Source of the DNA: Dinoroseobacter shibae DFL 12 = DSM 16493
Lineage (GTDB): Bacteria > Pseudomonadota > Alphaproteobacteria > Rhodobacterales > Rhodobacteraceae
Assembly: GCF_000018145.1 (NCBI RefSeq)
Contig: NC_009952.1
Span: 3,224,001-3,288,000 of the forward strand
Length of the DNA stretch: 64,000 nucleotides
Reading direction: 5' to 3'
A program made the translations under genes and the position numbers. Under the pieces are notes generated by a model, which was not told where the DNA came from, searched no databases, and saw nothing but the letters and a program-made list of their open reading frames with translations. Of the stretch, positions 52,498 through 61,068 are shown one piece after another (the first letter of the stretch is position 1; every line of letters starts with the position of its first letter).

Positions 52498-53162
52498 TCC
52501 ATCAAAAACCGGCGCAACGCCGCGCGCTCGATCACCCGCATACGCCCATATCCGATCTCGACCAACCCGGCAGCGCTCAAATTCCTGAGATGCCGTTGCA
52601 CCGTCGGCGTCGACAACGCCACCATCGACGCCAACCGATCCTGCGCCACCTGTATCCAGTCCCCCGGGTTCACCTGGCGCTCGTCCACGTTCAACAGAAA
52701 CGCCGCAAGCCGCTGTGCCGCGTTGGGCGTGACGAGATTCGCGATCAGCGACAGCGCCACATTCAGGTTCAGATGGCTCAGCGCATAAAAATCGCGCAGC
52801 AGGTCGGGATGCTCCCGCACCAGGTCATCGAGTTGCGCCTTGGGCAGAAACAGCGCATCGACCTCGGTCTCCGCGATCACGGTGACAAGCCGGGTCTGAT
52901 CGGAAAAGAGCGCGGCATCCCCGATCCAGAACCCGGGCGTCGCCAGGTAAACCGTCTGCGCGGCGCCCACGTCGTTGGGAATCGACACGCTGACATTGCC
53001 CGCGACGATGCCATACACGCCCCGCGACGAGTCGCCGAAATGGTACAGGGCCTCGTCCTTGGCGAAATGGCGCGGCCGCCCGCAGGACAGGATGCGGCGT
53101 TGAGAGGCCTGCGACCGCCCGGCCAGCCAGCCATGTTTCTGCAACAGATCCGCGTCAGACAA
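52494..53162 (-). CDS. Crp/Fnr-family transcriptional regulator
   Basis: 222 aa. An N-terminal cyclic-nucleotide-binding-like barrel (about 20-130, SRGVYGIVAGNVSVSIPNDV) and long dimer helix lead to a winged helix-turn-helix (about 165-215, VAQDRLASMVALSTPTVQRH). It has one cysteine in the N-terminal part and lacks the Fe-S cysteines of FNR. The frame begins with TTG at 53162, preceded by AAGGGGG; no ATG is available. The stop overlaps the cytochrome ATG, so the two are co-translated, and the cytochrome is a likely target. A dyad at 53195 may be its operator. Confidence 0.87.
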   Translation of the reverse strand: MSDADLLQKHGWLAGRSQASQRRILSCGRPRHFAKDEALYHFGDSSRGVYGIVAGNVSVSIPNDVGAAQTVYLATPGFWIGDAALFSDQTRLVTVIAETEVDALFLPKAQLDDLVREHPDLLRDFYALSHLNLNVALSLIANLVTPNAAQRLAAFLLNVDERQVNPGDWIQVAQDRLASMVALSTPTVQRHLRNLSAAGLVEIGYGRMRVIERAALRRFLME

Positions 53163-53490
53163 GGCGCACCGCCCCCTTCGAGAAAAATTGGAAATCCATC
53201 ATTTGATGGAGTTTTCGCCCTGATGGCGTGTCACCATACGGAAACGGTGGCGACTTGGCGACATCAACGCTTAGGAAACTGAAACAAACGATGGGCGCGA
53301 AGGCAACGTGAAACAGGGCGGCGATGGCACCGGCGTCAAAATCCGCGACCGCGAGAATTACCTCGCGGCGAACGCCTGCGGTCATCCGAAAGGCCGGCCC
53401 GGCTCTGAGGCTATGGCCCTCGGAAGTATCGCGTTACCTTCACGGGGCGACATGCGTCACAAGAAGAAACACTCAACAAGGAGAATACAT
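53163..53490. other. Divergent control region between crp-cytochrome and sulfatase
   Basis: 328 bp, no supported gene. It must hold promoters for both directions. The left part contains two dyads (53195-53210 and 53223-53237) close to the regulator start. The right end carries a strong ribosome site (AACAAGGAGAATACAT) immediately before the sulfatase ATG at 53491. An open frame continues upstream of the sulfatase from 53308, but the residues it adds look non-coding. Confidence 0.5.
53195..53210. promoter_or_regulatory. Palindrome upstream of Crp-family gene, candidate operator
   Basis: TCCATCA-TT-TGATGGA is a perfect 7+7 inverted repeat with a 2-base spacer, 33 bp upstream of the regulator's TTG start. 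A weaker dyad ATGG-N7-CCAT follows at 53223-53237, and TGATGG recurs at 53221-53226. The size fits a Crp/Fnr-type dimer site, but the half-site orientation differs from classical TTGAT-N4-ATCAA. Confidence 0.4.
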
Positions 53491-55092
53491 ATGGTCAACT
53501 TAGGAAGGCTGCGGCGCTGCGCGCTGGGGGCGGTCTTGCTGGGCATTTCGGCAAGTGTCGCCGCCGCCCAGGAGACGGACAAGCCCAACATCCTGGTTAT
53601 CTGGGGCGACGATGTGGGCCAGTCGAACATCTCGGCCTACACGATGGGTCTGATGGGATACGAAACGCCCAATATCGACCGGATCGCCGAAGAAGGCATG
53701 ATCTTCACCGACTATTATGGCGAGCAGTCCTGCACCGCGGGCCGGTCCTCCTATATCATGGGCCAGTCAGTGTTCCGCACGGGCCTCTCCAAGGTCGGTC
53801 TGCCCGGTGCCGAAGAAGGCATGCAGGTCGAAGACCCAACCATCGCGGGCCTGCTGAAGGCCCAAGGCTACGCAACCGGCCAGTTCGGCAAGAACCACCT
53901 GGGCGACCGGGATGAGCATCTGCCGACCAACCACGGCTTCGACGAGTTCTTCGGCAACCTCTATCACCTGAACGCCGAGGAAGAGCCCGAGAACGAGGAC
54001 TACCCGGGCGATCTCGTGCTCGAAGACGGCCGCACCTTCCGCGAGGCGTTCGGGCCCCGCGGCGTGATCAAGTCCTCCGCCGACGGTACGATCGAAGACA
54101 CCGGCCCCCTGACCAAGGAGCGGATGGAAACCGTGGACGACGAGACCGTCGCCGCGGCGATCGACTTCATCAAGCGCCAGGAAGAGGCGGGCAACCCCTG
54201 GTTCGTCTGGTGGTCGGGCACCCGGATGCACTTCCGCACCCATGTCAGCGACGAGCGTCGCCAGATGGCCAACGAAATCGTCGGCAAGTCGGTGGACGAA
54301 TACACCGCCGGCATGATCGAACATGACATGCATATCGGTCAGTTCCTCGACCTGCTGGACGAGCTCGGCATCGCCGACGAGACCATCGTGCATTACTCCA
54401 CCGACAATGGCCCGCACATGAACACATGGCCCGATGCCGCCATGACGCCGTTCTGGGGTGAGAAGAACACCCAGTGGGAAGGCGCATGGCGCGTGCCCTC
54501 CATGGTCCGCTGGCCCGGCCTGATCGAACCCGGCTCCGTGTCGAACTCGATCATGCACCACATGGACTGGCTGCCCACCTACCTGGCCGCAGCCGGGCGT
54601 CCGAACATCAAGGAAGAACTTCTCGACGGTATAACCGTGGCCGAGGTCGGCGGCGGACGCGATTACCGCGTGCATCTGGATGGCTATAACTTCCTGCCCT
54701 ATTTCGCGGGCGAAGTTGACACCGGCCCCCGGCAGGAGATCTTCTACTTCACCGATGACGGGGATCTTGCGGCCCTGCGCTTCGGCGACTGGAAGATCAC
54801 CTTCCTGGAGCAGAAGGAATGGGCGACTCTGCGCGCCTGGATGGAGCCTCTGACGCCGCTGCGGGTGCCGCTCATCGCCAACCTGCGCCGCGACCCCTAT
54901 GAGCGCGGGTATCGCACGTCGAACACCTATTACGACTGGATGCTCGACCGGGCCTACATGCTGGTGCCCGCGCAAGCCTACGTCGCGGACTTCCTGGAAA
55001 CCTTCCAGGAGTATCCACCCCGGCAGGAAGCCGCCTCCTTCAGCCTCGACAAGGTGATGGAGAAGCTGACCGCACCCAGCGGCGCGCGCTAA
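53491..55092 (+). CDS. Exported sulfatase with CTAGR active-site motif
   Basis: 533 aa. A signal peptide (about 1-26, cleavage near VAAAQ) precedes an alkaline-phosphatase-fold sulfatase domain. Metal ligands are Asp40-Asp41 (IWGDDVGQSN) and Asp305-Asn306 (STDNGPHM). The nucleophile Cys81 lies in SCTAGRSSYIMGQ and must become formylglycine. Lys134/His136 (FGKNHLGD), His247 and Lys325 (GEKNTQWEGAWRVP) complete the site. CTAGR replaces the commoner CxPxR. The substrate is unknown. No formylglycine-generating enzyme is in the window. A good terminator follows before the HAD gene. Confidence 0.9.
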   Translation: MVNLGRLRRCALGAVLLGISASVAAAQETDKPNILVIWGDDVGQSNISAYTMGLMGYETPNIDRIAEEGMIFTDYYGEQSCTAGRSSYIMGQSVFRTGLSKVGLPGAEEGMQVEDPTIAGLLKAQGYATGQFGKNHLGDRDEHLPTNHGFDEFFGNLYHLNAEEEPENEDYPGDLVLEDGRTFREAFGPRGVIKSSADGTIEDTGPLTKERMETVDDETVAAAIDFIKRQEEAGNPWFVWWSGTRMHFRTHVSDERRQMANEIVGKSVDEYTAGMIEHDMHIGQFLDLLDELGIADETIVHYSTDNGPHMNTWPDAAMTPFWGEKNTQWEGAWRVPSMVRWPGLIEPGSVSNSIMHHMDWLPTYLAAAGRPNIKEELLDGITVAEVGGGRDYRVHLDGYNFLPYFAGEVDTGPRQEIFYFTDDGDLAALRFGDWKITFLEQKEWATLRAWMEPLTPLRVPLIANLRRDPYERGYRTSNTYYDWMLDRAYMLVPAQAYVADFLETFQEYPPRQEAASFSLDKVMEKLTAPSGAR

Positions 55093-55106
55093 GCCGCACC
55101 GACACG

Positions 55107-55136
55107 AAGGGGCCGCGTTCTCGGGCGCGGCCCCTT
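55107..55136 (+). terminator. Intrinsic terminator or attenuator after the sulfatase gene
   Basis: AAGGGGCCGCG-TTCTCGGG-CGCGGCCCCTT forms an 11-bp perfect stem with an 8-base loop, 14 bp after the sulfatase stop, followed by the pyrimidine stretch CCTCTCCCC. It probably ends or attenuates the sulfatase transcript before the HAD gene 34 bp downstream. Confidence 0.7.
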
Positions 55137-55169
55137 CCTCTCCCCACACTCGAAATTCCGGAGGATCCC

Positions 55170-56126
55170 ATGCGGGCGCTCTGCAAAGCTGTCTTGGTTC
55201 TGGCACTGTCGGCGGTTCCCGCCCTCGCCGATCCCCTGCCGTCCTGGAACGATACCGACACCAAATCCGCGATCATCGGCTTCGTGGACCGCGTGACCGA
55301 CCCGGCCTCGCCCGACTACGTCCCCCCTGCCGACCGCATCGCCACCTTCGACAATGACGGCAACCTCTGGGCCGAACAGCCAATCTATTTCCAGCTGATC
55401 TATGCGCTCGACCGGGTGAAGGAGCGCGCCGAGGCCGACCCGTCCATCCTGTCCACCGATGCGCTCAAGGCCGCCGCCGAGGGCGATCTCGAAACCCTCG
55501 CTGCGGGCGGGATCGAAGGGCTGCTCGAAGTCCTCGCCGTCAGCCATGCCGGGATCTCGGTCGAGGATTTCCAGGCCGACGTGAACGCCTGGTTCGACAG
55601 CGCGCGCCATCCCACCACCGGCATGCGCTATGACGAGATGATCTATCAGCCGATGCTGGAGCTGCTCAGTTACCTGCGCGACGAGGGGTTCCAGACCTGG
55701 ATCGTCTCCGGCGGCGGCGTCCATTTCATCCGCGCCTTCGCCGAGCGGGCCTACAACATCCCTCCCGAGCAGGTCATGGGCTCCGCAGGCCCCACCGAAT
55801 ACGTCGATGGCCAGGTCATGAAACTGCCGGGTATCGACTTCGTCGACGACAAGGAGGGCAAGCCCGTCGGCATCGACAGCCGCATCGGCAAACGCCCGAT
55901 CTTCGCCAGCGGCAATTCCGACGGCGATTTCGCCATGCTGGAATACACCACCTCCGGCGACGGGCCTGGGTTCGGCCTGCTGTTGCACCACACGGATGCG
56001 GAGCGCGAGTTCGCCTATGACCGCGAAGGCCATGTCGGCGTGCTGAACCGCGGCCTCGACGAAGGCCCCGACCGGGGCTGGGTCATCGTCGACATGGCCC
56101 GTGACTGGTCCCGCGTCTGGCCGTAA
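55170..56126 (+). CDS. Secreted HAD-superfamily phosphatase-like protein
   Basis: 318 aa. Signal peptide (about 1-20, VPALA cleavage) and a HAD fold. Motif I is TFDNDGNLWAEQ (Asp61 nucleophile, Asp63 acid/base), motif II the Ser in WIVSGGGVHFIRAF, and motif III ASGNSDGDFAMLEYTT. A helical cap lies between motif I and II. Most related to SerB/PhoE-type acid phosphatases; the substrate is unknown. A GGAGG ribosome site precedes the ATG. It sits between the sulfatase and MoxR genes on the same strand and, like the sulfatase, is exported, so the two may act on the same sulfated or phosphorylated compound (inference). Confidence 0.85.
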   Translation: MRALCKAVLVLALSAVPALADPLPSWNDTDTKSAIIGFVDRVTDPASPDYVPPADRIATFDNDGNLWAEQPIYFQLIYALDRVKERAEADPSILSTDALKAAAEGDLETLAAGGIEGLLEVLAVSHAGISVEDFQADVNAWFDSARHPTTGMRYDEMIYQPMLELLSYLRDEGFQTWIVSGGGVHFIRAFAERAYNIPPEQVMGSAGPTEYVDGQVMKLPGIDFVDDKEGKPVGIDSRIGKRPIFASGNSDGDFAMLEYTTSGDGPGFGLLLHHTDAEREFAYDREGHVGVLNRGLDEGPDRGWVIVDMARDWSRVWP

Positions 56127-56194
56127 CTATGTCGTGGGCGGCGTGATACCCGACCCACGCCCCCTCTCGGACCCCGACCCAAGGCAGCACGACG

Positions 56195-57160
56195 ATGACA
56201 GCAAGAGACCAGATCGAAACCCTGCGCACCCGGATGGGCCAGTCCATCATCGGCCAGCGGCGCGTCATCGACCGGCTGGTGATCGGCCTTCTGGCCAATG
56301 GCAACCTGCTGATCGAAGGGATGCCGGGCCTCGCCAAGACCCGCGCGGTGAAGGCCATGGCGGGCGGGCTGGAGGCCAGCTTCGGCCGCATCCAGTTCAC
56401 CCCGGACCTGCTGCCTTCCGACGTCACCGGCACCGAGGTCTACCACCAGACCGACACCGGCGCCGAGTTTCGCTTCGAGCCGGGCCCGATCTTCGCCAAC
56501 ATCGTGCTGGCCGACGAGATCAACCGCGCCCCGGCCAAGGTGCAGGCCGCCCTGCTGGAGGCGATGGAGGAACGCCAGGTGACCGTGGCGGGCACCACCC
56601 ACCGCATGGAGCCGCTCTTCATCGTCATGGCCACCCAGAACCCGGTGGAGCAGGAAGGCACCTACCCCCTGCCAGAGGCCCAGATGGACCGCTTCCTGAT
56701 GCATGTGCAGGTCGACTACCCCACCCCGGAGGAAGAAGCGCAGGTCATCGCCCTGGTGCGTGGCGAAGACGCCGGCAGCGCCCCCGACCCCGCCGCCCCC
56801 CTGCCGCAGCAGACCGTCTTCGACGCACGGGCCGAGATCGGCGCGATCCATGTCTCCGAGGCCATGGCCCGCTACATGGCCGACCTGGTCACCGCCACGC
56901 GGACCCCGGCGGCCCTTGATGCGGATCTCGCGCGCTGGATCGACCTTGGTGCCAGCCCTCGCGCCTCGCTGGCGCTGGACAAATGCGGGCGCGCCCATGC
57001 CTGGCTGGAGGGGCGTGACTATCTCGACCCCACGGACATCCAGGCGGTCGCGCCGGACGTGTTCCGCCACCGGCTCACACTCAGCTTCGAGGCCCAGGGC
57101 GAAGGGATCGTGCCCGACACCGTCACCGCGCGCCTGCTCGACCTGGTGGCCCTGCCCTGA
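56195..57160 (+). CDS. MoxR-family AAA+ ATPase
   Basis: 321 aa. Walker A variant EGMPGLAKTRAVKAMAGG typical of MoxR (GLAKT), Walker B NIVLADEINRAPAKVQAALL, sensor 1 FIVMATQNPVEQEGTYPLPE and an Arg finger in PEAQMDRFLM. MoxR ATPases act as chaperones with VWA-domain partners, for example in methanol dehydrogenase maturation. It heads a six-gene set followed by DUF58, DUF4381, two VWA proteins and BatD, the canonical order of the family. The DUF58 gene starts 11 bp downstream. Confidence 0.95.
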   Translation: MTARDQIETLRTRMGQSIIGQRRVIDRLVIGLLANGNLLIEGMPGLAKTRAVKAMAGGLEASFGRIQFTPDLLPSDVTGTEVYHQTDTGAEFRFEPGPIFANIVLADEINRAPAKVQAALLEAMEERQVTVAGTTHRMEPLFIVMATQNPVEQEGTYPLPEAQMDRFLMHVQVDYPTPEEEAQVIALVRGEDAGSAPDPAAPLPQQTVFDARAEIGAIHVSEAMARYMADLVTATRTPAALDADLARWIDLGASPRASLALDKCGRAHAWLEGRDYLDPTDIQAVAPDVFRHRLTLSFEAQGEGIVPDTVTARLLDLVALP

Positions 57161-57171
57161 AGGAGGACCCG

Positions 57172-58107
57172 ATGCGCCCGGGTCTCGACACCCGCATCCA
57201 TGTGGACCTGCCCCACTTGCAATCCCTGCGCAGCGGGGCGGCGGCCCTGCGCTTTCTGCCAAGGCAGCCCGTGAAATCGATCCTCAACGGCCGCCACGCC
57301 TCGCGACTCAAGGGGCGCGGGCTGAACTTCGAAGAGCTGCGCCATTACACCCAGGGCGACGATATCCGCACCATCGACTGGAAGGTCACGGCCCGCACCC
57401 GCAAACCCTATATCCGCGTCTATACAGAGGAACGCGACCGCGCCGCGATGCTGCTCGTGGATCAGCGCATGTCGATGTTCTTCGGCAGCGTCCTGAACAT
57501 GAAATCCGTCACCGCCGCGGAGGCAGCCGCCATCGCCGCCCACGCGATCCGCAAGCAGGGCGACCGGGTCGGCGGCATCGTCTTCGCCGACGAAGAGGTG
57601 ATCGAGCATCGCCCCACGGGCACGCCGCGCGCCCTGCACCGCTTCCTCGCGTCGCTGGCCAATGCCAACCAGGCCCTTTCCGCGGATTACGCGCCACACT
57701 CCCGACTGACCCTGAACCAGACCCTCGCCGCCACCGCCCGGATCGTGAAGACCGGCGGGCTGGTCATGGTGTTCAGCGATTTCGACGCCTGGGACGAGAC
57801 CACCGAAACCCTGCTCCGCGACATCAAGCGGCGCAATGACGTGGTGGTCGTGACCGTCACTGATCCAACGCTCGACACGCTGCCCGCAGACCTGTCCTTC
57901 GTGGTCTCCGACGGCCAGTTGCAGGCCCAGATCGACCTCGGCGCCTCCGACACCCGCGCCAAGCTGCAGGACTTCGCGTCCGCACGCCTCGATGCGTTGA
58001 TGCGCCTGACCACGAAGTTCGGCATCCCCGTCCTGCCCCTGACAACCGCCCGGGAAACCCTGCCGCAGATGCTGGAGCTGATGGGCGCACGGGGGATGCG
58101 GACATGA
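57172..58107 (+). CDS. DUF58 domain protein (MoxR partner)
   Basis: 311 aa. PF01882 pattern: LKGRGLNFEELRHYTQGDDI and RTIDWKVTARTRKPYIRVYT near residue 45-85, within a VWA-like fold (AAMLLVDQRMSMFFGSVLNM). Position 98 reads DQRMSMF, a DxxxS-like partial metal site. There is no membrane helix. DUF58 proteins always accompany MoxR and are thought to be adaptors. An AGGAGG ribosome site precedes the ATG. It overlaps the DUF4381 gene by ATGA. Confidence 0.93.
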   Translation: MRPGLDTRIHVDLPHLQSLRSGAAALRFLPRQPVKSILNGRHASRLKGRGLNFEELRHYTQGDDIRTIDWKVTARTRKPYIRVYTEERDRAAMLLVDQRMSMFFGSVLNMKSVTAAEAAAIAAHAIRKQGDRVGGIVFADEEVIEHRPTGTPRALHRFLASLANANQALSADYAPHSRLTLNQTLAATARIVKTGGLVMVFSDFDAWDETTETLLRDIKRRNDVVVVTVTDPTLDTLPADLSFVVSDGQLQAQIDLGASDTRAKLQDFASARLDALMRLTTKFGIPVLPLTTARETLPQMLELMGARGMRT

Positions 58108-58577
58108 ACGACACGCTCGACACCCAGAACCTGGTGGACCTGTTCGACGCGCTCGCCCCGATTGCCGAGCCTGCTCCGATCTCGCTCGCGCCCCAGACTG
58201 CGGGCTGGTGGGTGCTCGGTGCCGCGCTGCTTGCCCTGCTCGCGTTTGCGGTTCTGGCCTGGATGCGTCACCGCCGCGCGACGGCCTATCGGCGCGCGGC
58301 CCTCAAGGCGCTCGCGGATGCGGGCGAGGACCCGGTGCAGATCGCCGCCGTCCTGCGCCGCACGGCGCTGGCCGCCTTCCCCCGGGCCGAGGTGGCCGGC
58401 CTGCACGGGCCGGATTGGCTCGCCTTTCTCGACCGCACCGCCCCCGGCACCGGGTTCGCGGCCAGCCCCGAGGGCACGGCGCTGACCCAGGCCCCCTACC
58501 GGCAGGCGCCGCCCGCCAAAGGGTTGGCAACCAAGGCCCGACACTGGATCACCCGCCACGAGGGGGCGCAGCCATGA
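58104..58577 (+). CDS. DUF4381 membrane protein (MoxR cluster)
   Basis: 157 aa. One membrane helix (about 31-53, TAGWWVLGAALLALLAFAVL) followed by a cytoplasmic helical domain (RRATAYRRAALKALADAGED, VAGLHGPDWLAFLDRTAPGT). It matches DUF4381, a constant companion of MoxR/VWA operons, with unknown molecular function. Both ends overlap neighbours by 4 bases, so it is translated stoichiometrically with DUF58 and the first VWA protein. Confidence 0.9.
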   Translation: MNDTLDTQNLVDLFDALAPIAEPAPISLAPQTAGWWVLGAALLALLAFAVLAWMRHRRATAYRRAALKALADAGEDPVQIAAVLRRTALAAFPRAEVAGLHGPDWLAFLDRTAPGTGFAASPEGTALTQAPYRQAPPAKGLATKARHWITRHEGAQP

Positions 58578-59560
58578 GCCTGACCCTCGCCGCGCCCTGG
58601 GTGCTCTTGTTGCTGCCCCTGCCGCTCCTGGTCTGGCGCTTCGCACCGCCGCACCGGGACCGCAGCCGCGCCACCCGCATCCCGTTCTTCCGGCAAGTGA
58701 CCGAGGCCGTGGGCAGCCCCGCCTCCGACGGGGCGCTGATCCTTGCCCGCTCCCGCCTGCAACTGGTGGCCGCGAGCCTCGTCTGGGTCCTGCTCATCAC
58801 CGGTCTTGCCCGCCCCGAACGTCTGGGGGAGCCGATCACGATCACAAGCGCCGCGCGCGACCTGGTGCTGGCGGTCGATATCTCCGGCTCCATGGACGAC
58901 CGCGACATGACCGCCCCGGACGGCACCCGCCTGCAACGCCTGCAAGCGGTCAAGGACGTGGTCGGCGCCTTCGTGGCCGAGCGCGAGGGCGACCGGATCT
59001 CGCTCATCGTCTTCGGCGCGAAACCCTTCATCCAGGCCCCGTTCACCGAGGATCTCGACAGCGTGGTCGAACTGCTCAACCAGGTGCAGACCGGCATGGC
59101 CGGGCCAAACACCGCCATCGGGGACGCCATAGGCCTCGCCATCCGCAGCTTCGAAGACAGCGAGATCGAAGAACGCCTGCTGATCCTGCTCAGCGACGGG
59201 GCCGACACCGCCTCCACGATGACCCCGATCAACGCCGCCCAAATCGCGGCGCAAGAGGGGATCACGATCTACACCATCGGCGTCGGCAACCCCGATGGCA
59301 GCGGCGAGGAACGGCTCGACCCCGCGACCCTGGAAGACATCGCGACCCGCGGCGGCGGCGCGTTCTACTTCGCGGACGATGTCGAGGGCCTGTCGGAGAT
59401 CTATGCCGAGATCGACGCGCTGAACCCCCGCGTCACCGACAGCGCGAGCTACCAGCCGCGCGAACCGATGGCCCATATCCCCTTCGCCCTGGCCCTGCTG
59501 ATCGGCCTCGGCACGGTCGGGTTCCTCCATGCCACGCGCCGACCGGAGGCTGCGGGATGA
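58574..59560 (+). CDS. VWA-domain membrane protein (BatA-like) with intact MIDAS
   Basis: 328 aa. Membrane helices at about 5-22, 60-78 and 303-322 flank a von Willebrand A domain. The metal-ion-dependent adhesion site is complete: DISGSM (Asp102, Ser104, Ser106), a Thr in GPNTAIGDAI and an Asp in LLSDGADTAST. The domain probably faces the periplasm. BatA-like proteins partner MoxR ATPases in aerotolerance or enzyme-maturation complexes. It overlaps both neighbours by 4 bases. Confidence 0.93.
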   Translation: MSLTLAAPWVLLLLPLPLLVWRFAPPHRDRSRATRIPFFRQVTEAVGSPASDGALILARSRLQLVAASLVWVLLITGLARPERLGEPITITSAARDLVLAVDISGSMDDRDMTAPDGTRLQRLQAVKDVVGAFVAEREGDRISLIVFGAKPFIQAPFTEDLDSVVELLNQVQTGMAGPNTAIGDAIGLAIRSFEDSEIEERLLILLSDGADTASTMTPINAAQIAAQEGITIYTIGVGNPDGSGEERLDPATLEDIATRGGGAFYFADDVEGLSEIYAEIDALNPRVTDSASYQPREPMAHIPFALALLIGLGTVGFLHATRRPEAAG

Positions 59561-61068
59561 GCCTGCTCGACGCCTTCCACCTGATCCGCCCCTGGGCGTT
59601 GCTGGCCCTGCCGGTGATCGCGCTGCTGTGGTGGCGCATCCGGCCCAAGCCCCAGGCCGCCACGCAGGCCACCACCGGCCTCGCGCCGCACCTGGCCGAA
59701 GCCCTGGCGACCGGGGCCTCCCGGCGGCGGCGGCTTTATCCGATCGACGGGGTCGCGGCGGCGCTGGTCCTTCTGACGCTCGCCGTCTCCGGGCCCACCT
59801 GGTCGCGCCTGCCCGACCCGTTTCAGGCCGAGACCGCGCCCCTGGTGGTGGTGCTGAAACTCACCCCGTCCATGACCGAAACCGACCTGTCGCCCACCCG
59901 GCTCGACCGCGCCCGGTTCAAGATCCTCGACCTGGTGGCCCGCCGCGCGGGCGCGGAAACCGCGCTCATCGCCTATGCCGGCAGCGCCCACCGGGTCGTG
60001 CCCCTGACCACCGATCCCGGCATCCTGACCAGCTTTCTCAACGGGTTGAGCCCGGCGGTGATGCCGGTGGACGGCGACGACCCCGCCGCCGCCCTGTCCC
60101 GCGCGACCGATGAACTCGCCCGCGCCGAGGCCGCCGGGGCGATCCTGATGGTGCTCGACGACATGGCCCCCGACGCGATCCCGAACATCGCCGCGATGGA
60201 CCTGCCGCCGATCACGATCCTGGCCGCCGCGCCCGATACCGTGACCCTGCCGCAACTCGACGGGCTGCCCGGCGCGACCGTGGTTCGCCTCAGCCCCGAC
60301 GACAGCGATCTCGACCGGATCGAACGCGCCCTGGTCTCTGCCTACCGCGCTGCGCAATCCGAGGATGAGACACAGCTCTGGGAGGATCGCGGCTGGTGGC
60401 TCGCCTGGCCCGCGGCCCTCCTCGTGCTGATCTGGTTCCGCCGCGGCTGGACCATGCGGTGGGCGGCGCTGGCGGTCCTCGCCACGGGCCTGTCGACGCC
60501 GCAAACCGCCCGGGCCGACGGCATCGCCGACTGGTTCTGGACTCCGGACCAGCAGGGCCGCCGCGCCTTCGAGGCACGGGACTACGACCGCGCGGCCGCG
60601 CTGTTCGAAGACCCGATGTGGCGCGCGCTGGCGCTCTTCCGTGACGGCCAATACGAGGCCGCGGCCGAGGCCTACGCCACCCTCGACAGCCCCGAGGCCG
60701 CCTTCGGCGAGGGCATGGCCCGCCTGCGCAACCGCAAATACCGCGCCGGTGTGCGCGCCTTCGAACACGCACTGGAGCTGCGCCCGGACTACCCCGAAGC
60801 CGCACAGAACCTCGAGGTGGCCCAGGCCATCGTGGCGCTGGTGGAAAGCACCCAGTCCCAGTCCGACACCGGCAAGGAGACCGGCATCGGCGCCGACGAT
60901 GTGGTCATGGACAACGAAAGCGGCCTCGGCGAGCAGACCGAGGTGGAACGTTCCGGCGCGGGCGACGGGGTCCAGAGCGCCGAGGAATGGATGCGCTCCG
61001 TGGACACCGATGTCAGCGACTTCCTCGCCACCCGTTTCCGCATCGAATCTGCCGAGGCCCCGGAATGA
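59557..61068 (+). CDS. VWA-TPR fusion membrane protein (BatB/BatC-like), degenerate MIDAS
   Basis: 503 aa. Two N-terminal helices (about 12-27 and 64-82) are followed by a VWA domain, a further helix (about 287-320) and a TPR part (about 345-430, FRDGQYEAAAEAYATLDSPE, VRAFEHALELRPDYPEAAQN), with an acidic tail. Where BatB has DxSxSM, this reads LKLTPSM (Lys101, Thr103, Ser105), so the key Asp is lost and metal-dependent ligand binding is doubtful. It combines BatB and BatC in one chain. Overlaps BatD by ATGA. Confidence 0.9.
   Translation: MSLLDAFHLIRPWALLALPVIALLWWRIRPKPQAATQATTGLAPHLAEALATGASRRRRLYPIDGVAAALVLLTLAVSGPTWSRLPDPFQAETAPLVVVLKLTPSMTETDLSPTRLDRARFKILDLVARRAGAETALIAYAGSAHRVVPLTTDPGILTSFLNGLSPAVMPVDGDDPAAALSRATDELARAEAAGAILMVLDDMAPDAIPNIAAMDLPPITILAAAPDTVTLPQLDGLPGATVVRLSPDDSDLDRIERALVSAYRAAQSEDETQLWEDRGWWLAWPAALLVLIWFRRGWTMRWAALAVLATGLSTPQTARADGIADWFWTPDQQGRRAFEARDYDRAAALFEDPMWRALALFRDGQYEAAAEAYATLDSPEAAFGEGMARLRNRKYRAGVRAFEHALELRPDYPEAAQNLEVAQAIVALVESTQSQSDTGKETGIGADDVVMDNESGLGEQTEVERSGAGDGVQSAEEWMRSVDTDVSDFLATRFRIESAEAPE

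Noticed and set aside
53255-53267. TTGGC-GAC-ATCAA as an FNR/DNR box
   Set aside because: Total length is 13, not the 14 required for TTGAT-N4-ATCAA, and the left half deviates; a better dyad exists at 53195.
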